From positions 1 through 36,641 of the forward strand of contig CALMSO010000089.1 in the NCBI GenBank assembly GCA_937872385.1: a stretch of 36,641 nt of DNA. Reading direction: 5' to 3'. The translations under genes and the position numbers were made by a program. The notes under the pieces were generated by a model. The model was not told where the DNA came from. It was given only the letters and a program-made list of their open reading frames with translations, and searched no databases. Source of the stretch: an uncultured Saprospiraceae bacterium (lineage in GTDB: Bacteria; Bacteroidota; Bacteroidia; Chitinophagales; Saprospiraceae). This document shows positions 32,402 through 36,641 of this stretch, in pieces. Numbering within the stretch: position 1 is the stretch's first letter; each line of letters begins with the position of its first letter.

Positions 32402-32430
32402 CAAAGGTACGCTTTTTTGTAAAGATTCAA
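32402..32430 (-). promoter_or_regulatory. Consensus Bacteroidota promoter for rplS
   Basis: On the minus strand TTTTG, 18 bases, TACCTTTG: matches the TTG/TAnnTTTG consensus closely. The leader to the ATG at 32300 is about 95 bases, long enough for autoregulatory structure, though none is evident by eye. Confidence 0.75.
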
Positions 32431-32447
32431 AATTTATTTTTCAAAAC

Positions 32448-34724
32448 TTACCGAATCAGCGTAGCAAAGGTCTTGAACTCAAAAGGCTCGTTGCGCGGCC
32501 CCCGGAAGGTGACCACCACGACATACACACCGTTGGGCGATTCCTGCCCGGTATTGAATTTGCGGCCGTTCCAGCCTTCTTCTGGGTTGTTGGTTTCAAA
32601 AATCAATTCGCCCCAGCGATTCCAGATGGTCATTTGAAAATTGGTAGCGCCTACCATCAGTCCTTTTCCAAGGTAAGTGTCGTTTAGCCCGTCGCCATTG
32701 GGCGTGAAGGCATTCGGCAGAAAATAGCGCACCTCGGGCCGCACATCTACTATGCGAATGAGGGTATCCATGCAGCCGCTGGGGTGCGTGACGATTTGCT
32801 TGACCTCATACATACCGGTATCGCGGAAGGTGTAAGCCGGGTTTTGTAGAATGGAAGAGGAGCCGTCGCCAAAATCCCAGAGCCAGCGGATAGCGCGTTG
32901 GGACTGGTCGGTGAAGAAAACCGTCGGATCTATGTTGCTGGGGTCGTCGGGAGAAAAGCTGAAACCGGCTTCGGGCGAAGGCTGGATGGTGATCAGATCG
33001 CGGAAAGTCGTATCAGTTTGGCAGCCAATAGGAGAAGTAAGATTTACGGAAACAGTGAACGTGCCTGGGGTTTCGTATAAATGCGTAGGGCTGATGTCTT
33101 GGGCGGAGCCGCCGTCGCCAAAATTCCAGCGGATGTCATAGGTTTCATCAATTGGGAAGGAAAGATTATTGAAAAAAATACTTGCGGGCACGCAGCCGGT
33201 AAAGCTGCTGGGTGAAATAACCAACAACGCAGGCACCGGAAAATAGGGAATGGTTTGGGTGCGCGTATCCTTGCAGCGGTTAATGTCGGTGACCGTAAGC
33301 GACACGGGGATGTTGCCGGGGTCTCGATAGATATGCGCGGGGTTGCGCAAAGTGGATGTTTCGCCATCGCCGAAGCGCCAGTCTCGCTCAGTGATTTGCC
33401 CGCTCCCAGACACAGAAAGATCAGTAAACTGCACTGGCCCTGCCACGCAGGTATCATATTCGAATGAAAAATCGGCTTCAATAGCCGGGAAGATATTGAC
33501 AAATACTTGGGCCGTATCGCCGCAGTCGGTGCCGGGGTTGAGTAGGAGCTGCCCACGGTAGTTGCCTTCTCCCGGAAAGGCTACAGTGGGGCTCCAGTCG
33601 CGGTACACAGCTTGCTGCCCATTGATGTCGAAGCGCCACTCGTAGTCGCGGATGAATTGTCGAATGAAACTTTCGTTCTGGATGGTTACCTCGGTAGCTC
33701 CGCAGGAGTTGATGAAATACTGTTGCCCGTCAATGACTTCGTCGGCGCGTACTTGAGCAAAGACCTGCGGCTCGCAATTGGCTACATTGAACTGGAAATC
33801 GCGGAAAACCCTGCTGAGCAGCACGCCGTCTCGAAATTCGGAAACACAGATACCGACCACAAACTGCCCCAATAATTCGGGCGTACCCGTGATAATGCCT
33901 GTATTCGGATCAATACGCAATATGCTGCGCCCCGTCGCCTGACTGATACCCAATGGCGCGCCCGGCGTGAAAAGTGGCGCACGAAAAATGACGTCATTGT
34001 AAGGCGGAGGGCAGGCCGGTGCCGGATACGCCCCCTGGCAAGTATTGAAAAAAGCAGGATTGACGCCAATCGCGCCGCCACCGCCGCCGGCTAAAGGCGC
34101 GCAAAATTCATATACCAATTGGTCGCCATCTTTGTCGGTGGCGGAGTGATCAAATACCAATTCTGCGCCCGCACAAATGACCGTCGGCGGGAAGTTGTCG
34201 AATTTGGGGCTGCTATTGCAAAGCCGCTGAGCTTCCGGCGTGATTTCTATGGTGAAAGTAGCACCAGTGCCTTCGGGGTCAATGATATTGTTGATGGTCA
34301 CATTGCGGCAGCAACGCTGATAAGAAATGTGGTAACTATTGTTGGAGGGCGGCAGCGTGAGGGTAAAATTATACACGCCCTCTTCCACGCAGATATTGGG
34401 CGGAATAAGGCAGGGGTAGTCGGGCGCGTCCACTTGGCGCACCGTGCCGAGCGGTACATTGGCGCGTTGTACAAAACTGCTTTGCGTCAAGCGGCTACAA
34501 TCATCGCCATTACATTCATACACTGCTACGAAGGCCTGCGGGTCAAAATTGGCGCAGTTATTGCAAAAACAATCCCGGTACATTTTTATTTCAAAATCGT
34601 ATCGTCCGTTGCCCCGGCATTCGTAAGTAATCACACCGCCGATGATATGGCGGGCTTCGGCGGCCAGTGCGCATAGAATGAGGAGGCAAAAAAACGAAAT
34701 TTTCAGAAGGATGATTCGCTGCAT
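32448..34724 (-). CDS. PKD-domain surface protein with T9SS type B sorting domain
   Basis: A 758-residue secreted protein. A signal peptide (about 1-24) is followed by a Cys-rich N-terminal region (RHIIGGVITYECRGNGRYDF, CFCNNCANFD) typical of Bacteroidota adhesin-like proteins. Three PKD repeats are visible by their WxFGDG cores: WRFGDGETSTLRNPAHIY, WNFGDGGSAQDISPTHLY and WDFGDGSSSILQNPAYTF. The last about 90 residues form the gliding-associated C-terminal domain (FLPNAFTPNGDGLNDTY, IWNRWGELIFET, W.G......PNGVYVV). That domain directs export through the type IX system and surface attachment. The likely role is adhesion or surface structure; the ligand is unknown. Confidence 0.92.
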   Translation of the reverse strand: MQRIILLKISFFCLLILCALAAEARHIIGGVITYECRGNGRYDFEIKMYRDCFCNNCANFDPQAFVAVYECNGDDCSRLTQSSFVQRANVPLGTVRQVDAPDYPCLIPPNICVEEGVYNFTLTLPPSNNSYHISYQRCCRNVTINNIIDPEGTGATFTIEITPEAQRLCNSSPKFDNFPPTVICAGAELVFDHSATDKDGDQLVYEFCAPLAGGGGGAIGVNPAFFNTCQGAYPAPACPPPYNDVIFRAPLFTPGAPLGISQATGRSILRIDPNTGIITGTPELLGQFVVGICVSEFRDGVLLSRVFRDFQFNVANCEPQVFAQVRADEVIDGQQYFINSCGATEVTIQNESFIRQFIRDYEWRFDINGQQAVYRDWSPTVAFPGEGNYRGQLLLNPGTDCGDTAQVFVNIFPAIEADFSFEYDTCVAGPVQFTDLSVSGSGQITERDWRFGDGETSTLRNPAHIYRDPGNIPVSLTVTDINRCKDTRTQTIPYFPVPALLVISPSSFTGCVPASIFFNNLSFPIDETYDIRWNFGDGGSAQDISPTHLYETPGTFTVSVNLTSPIGCQTDTTFRDLITIQPSPEAGFSFSPDDPSNIDPTVFFTDQSQRAIRWLWDFGDGSSSILQNPAYTFRDTGMYEVKQIVTHPSGCMDTLIRIVDVRPEVRYFLPNAFTPNGDGLNDTYLGKGLMVGATNFQMTIWNRWGELIFETNNPEEGWNGRKFNTGQESPNGVYVVVVTFRGPRNEPFEFKTFATLIR

Positions 34725-35059
34725 GGTTCAGTGTTTCTATAGTCTGACGGGGAGCCGCCGCACTTTTTTTATAAATAACGACCCTTTAATACTATTCCGT
34801 ATGAGCAGGGCGTTACTGTGATTTGTATCAAGCATCAAACAATACGTTTGCCGGATACGATGCCGTAAAATACACCTATTGTAAATAAGCCCAAAATAAA
34901 CTTTGTTGACTAAGACGATACAATTTCAACACAGATTAATACTGGTTCGTACAATGGCTGACAGTAGGGCACAAAATTGTTCAGTTGTACCAAGTATTGC
35001 AACTCTGAGCTTGCATCTGTTGTACCATAAAAACGACCCTGACGTTAAATCAAGGATTT
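34725..35059. other. Divergent intergenic region
   Basis: This 335-base gap separates the PKD gene and the YrdC-like gene, which point away from each other. A weak candidate promoter for the rightward gene is TTG near 34878, then AAACTTTG near 34897, one base from the -7 consensus. Open frames crossing it have no family features and weak starts. Confidence 0.45.
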
Positions 35060-35662
35060 ATGATGACGACCTATACAAACGAAAAGACACGTATGGTGCA
35101 GGAGTACGACCACAAGGGCGCACTACAAGCCTTGCAGACTGGAGGGGTGATTCTTTACCCCACGGATACCATCTGGAGCATTGGCTGCGACGCGACGAAT
35201 GCCGAGGCCATTGAAAAAGTGCGCCACATCAAGCAGAAAGCAACTGCCAGAAGTTTCGAAGTTTTAGTGGATTCATTGCCAATGTTGAAAAATTATGTAG
35301 AACATTTACACCCGAAAATAGAAACCCTGCTTGTGTATCATACGCGCCCGCTCACGGTCGTCTTTGACCGACCCCGCAATTTGCCCGCCGGCTTATACTC
35401 GCCTGAGGGTACCGTGTCCATTCGCTTGGTGCAAGACGAATTTTGCCGCTCGCTCATTACACAATATGGCCAGCCACTTTTGGCTACCTTCGCCAGTGTG
35501 GGAGAGCATACTTTTCCGGTCAATTTTGGCGCCATCAGCTCGGAAGTTATTGAAGGTGTTGATTTTGTAGTGAAATATCGGCAAAGTGACAAAACCGTTG
35601 GCGAGCCTTCTGTAATGGTGCGACTTTCCCGCCGCGACGAATTGATCTTTTTACGGGAGTAA
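35060..35662 (+). CDS. YrdC/Sua5-like protein with altered signature residues
   Basis: A 200-residue protein of the YrdC fold, the family of L-threonylcarbamoyladenylate synthases for tRNA t6A. The nucleotide-binding start GGVILYPTDTIWSIGCDATN is well kept, as are RPLTVVF and SIRL. The two signature motifs are not: the family's KxR is KQK here (HIKQKATARSF), and the SxN of 'STSANxSG' is FAS in LLATFASVGEHTF. It may thus be a paralogue with a different job or reduced activity, with a standard TsaC elsewhere. The ATG at 35060 is used; the ATG at 35093 is an alternative that keeps the whole domain. Confidence 0.82.
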   Translation: MMTTYTNEKTRMVQEYDHKGALQALQTGGVILYPTDTIWSIGCDATNAEAIEKVRHIKQKATARSFEVLVDSLPMLKNYVEHLHPKIETLLVYHTRPLTVVFDRPRNLPAGLYSPEGTVSIRLVQDEFCRSLITQYGQPLLATFASVGEHTFPVNFGAISSEVIEGVDFVVKYRQSDKTVGEPSVMVRLSRRDELIFLRE

Positions 35663-35667
35663 TGTTG

Positions 35668-35730
35668 TTCGCGGTTTGCTTTTCGCGGTTCGCGGTTCGC
35701 GGTTTGTGATTCGCGGTTTGTGATTCAAAT
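35668..35730 (+). repeat. 7-bp tandem repeat, nine units
   Basis: Heptamers in exact register: TTCGCGG, TTTGCTT, three TTCGCGG, TTTGTGA, TTCGCGG, TTTGTGA, TTCAAAT. It begins six bases after the stop of the YrdC-like gene. This is the longest member of the heptamer family in the window. Confidence 0.9.
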
Positions 35731-35767
35731 AACTGGTAATGAGTTTATTAGGAATAGTTTTTTCAAA

Positions 35768-35814
35768 AAATAGCCAAGCGCTATCATAATACTCAACCGG
35801 AAATAGCCAAGCGC
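35768..35814 (+). promoter_or_regulatory. 14-bp direct repeat upstream of a head-GIN gene
   Basis: AAATAGCCAAGCGC occurs exactly twice, at 35768-35781 and 35801-35814, 33 bases apart start to start. The second copy ends 47 bases before the ATG at 35862. About three helix turns apart, the copies could be binding sites for one regulator. Confidence 0.5.
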
Positions 35815-35861
35815 GTAGGGGACAACTTAGCCCTGGAGCATCTTATTGGAAAAAAGCAGCC

Positions 35862-36560
35862 ATGAGAAAGAAAAACCTTATTTCGTTGTCAGGCGCGGTG
35901 CTGTTGCTTCTGGTATCGCTGCAGGCATTGCAGGCACAAACCGAGTATAAATTGGGTTATTTTGATGCCATATCTGTAGCTGGCAATATTGAAGTACACC
36001 TTGTAAAAGGCGAAAAAGAAAGCGCTATGCTGGAAACCTACGGCATCCCGGAAGACGAAGTGAACATCAGTGTCAATCGGCAAACCCTGCGGCTGAGCCT
36101 GCTAAATTCCGTTTTTCAACGTAGCAAAAAAGTGCGCATCACCGTCACGTACACCGAATTGCGCTCCGTGCGGGGCAATGCGGGCGCGATGATTACAGCA
36201 GATCACATTTTGCAAGGCGATTTCTTGGAAGTAAGAGCCGGCAGCGGCGCGCAGGTCATGCTGGAAGTGGATGCCAACAAACTCGAAGCGGGAGCTACCG
36301 AGGGCGGCACGCTACAATTGCGCGGGCAGGTCAACAGCCAAAAAGCACAGGCCGCCACGGGGGGCTTGTACGAAGCTTTTAATTTAATTTCCAAAAATAC
36401 CTATGCGCGCTCCGGTACCGGCGGACAAATGCAGGTGACTGCCCTCGAAGTGCTCGATGCTTACGCCAATCTTGGTGGTAGCATCGAATACAAAGGCGAA
36501 CCCGAAGAGCGCTACCACCGCAAATTCATTGGCGGAGAGGTGCGGCGCGTGGAATTTTGA
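35862..36560 (+). CDS. Head-GIN domain (DUF2807) exported protein
   Basis: A 232-residue exported protein. A signal peptide (about 1-25, MRKKNLISLSGAVLLLLVSL, ending LQAQ) is followed by the DUF2807 opening YFDAISVAGNIEVHLVKGEK, then beta-helical rungs (LRSVRGNAGAMITAD, LEVRAGSGAQVMLEV, KLEAGATEGGTLQL). It lacks the strict ISGSG ladder of the relative at 12459-13199: only AGSGA and SGTGG remain. There is no lipobox, so it is probably soluble periplasmic or surface bound. The end reads GGSIEYKGEPEERYHRKFIG. Direct repeats lie in its upstream region. Function is unproven for the family. Confidence 0.87.
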   Translation: MRKKNLISLSGAVLLLLVSLQALQAQTEYKLGYFDAISVAGNIEVHLVKGEKESAMLETYGIPEDEVNISVNRQTLRLSLLNSVFQRSKKVRITVTYTELRSVRGNAGAMITADHILQGDFLEVRAGSGAQVMLEVDANKLEAGATEGGTLQLRGQVNSQKAQAATGGLYEAFNLISKNTYARSGTGGQMQVTALEVLDAYANLGGSIEYKGEPEERYHRKFIGGEVRRVEF

Positions 36561-36568
36561 AAAACTGT

Positions 36569-36641
36569 TTAATTAAGTGTTTCGGTTGCATACAGCCGCC
36601 GCCGCAGCCAGAAAGCTACATTGACCAAAGCAATCAGCGCA
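36569..36641 (-). CDS. C-terminal fragment of a membrane protein
   Basis: A minus-strand frame enters from the right edge and ends with TAA at 36569-36571. The visible residues are ALIALVNVAFWLRRRLYATETLN: a hydrophobic segment followed by an arginine cluster, as at the cytoplasmic end of a last membrane helix. It is convergent with the head-GIN gene, eight bases apart. The piece is too short to name a family. Confidence 0.45.
   Translation of the reverse strand, partial: ALIALVNVAFWLRRRLYATETLN

Noticed and set aside
34903..35214. Separate 103-residue gene overlapping the YrdC-like gene
   Set aside because: It shadows the YrdC frame, has no family features and starts in the non-coding region.

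Overview
The window looks like chromosomal DNA from a Bacteroidota bacterium, probably of the Saprospiria/Sphingobacteriia side. That placement is inferred from gene families only. Supporting evidence includes a type IX secretion (type B) C-terminal sorting domain on a PKD protein, an argF'-type transcarbamylase, a GYDxA-type GHMP kinase, FecR/STN signalling parts, a CarboxypepD_reg/TonB-dependent receptor, head-GIN (DUF2807) proteins and TAnnTTTG-type promoters. Coding density is high, with genes on both strands in short operons. No rRNA, tRNA, insertion sequence, prophage or CRISPR array was seen.

Layout. 1-2.9 kb: the tail of a probable class II HMG-CoA reductase, a GHMP kinase, a ferredoxin-NADP-reductase-like flavoprotein and an outer-membrane barrel. 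3.1-6.1 kb: a PAS-AraC regulator, a small unknown protein, a MORN-like lipoprotein and a DUF4340 membrane protein. 6.0-9.2 kb: a modification-dependent restriction operon, with EVE-domain McrB followed by McrC. 9.4-12.3 kb: argF' followed by ccmB and a ccmC/ccsA-like gene with an extra periplasmic domain. 12.4-18.3 kb: a head-GIN lipoprotein, then a leftward FecR -> STN/LFN-repeat protein -> barrel cluster with a paralogous barrel gene on its other side. 18.3-23.1 kb: a degenerate Nudix-like protein, an acidic/aromatic secreted protein, a DUF3267 metalloprotease and a TonB-dependent receptor. 23.2-25.0 kb: an MntA/HepT toxin-antitoxin pair with hepT frameshifted, and a LytS-type histidine kinase. 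25.3-29.9 kb: a hexapeptide acyltransferase, an O-antigen ligase-like protein and penicillin-binding protein 1A. 30-32.3 kb: a baeRF (Balon-related) factor, an ECF sigma factor and ribosomal protein L19. 32.4-36.6 kb: the PKD/T9SS protein, a YrdC-like protein with altered signature residues, a second head-GIN protein and the end of a membrane protein.

The parts of most interest are four. First, the FecR/STN/LFN-repeat cluster with twin 196-residue barrels has no SusCD pair and no adjacent sigma factor. Second, two families of intergenic short tandem repeats occur, one of 8 bp and one of 7 bp, plus two longer dispersed repeats built around the 7-bp units. Third, the transcarbamylase carries Ala at the position that separates acetyl- from succinylornithine specificity. 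Fourth, several genes show specific lesions: a one-base insertion in hepT, replaced KxR/SxN residues in the YrdC protein, and a missing Nudix box. All functions are read from sequence motifs by eye; no database search was run.
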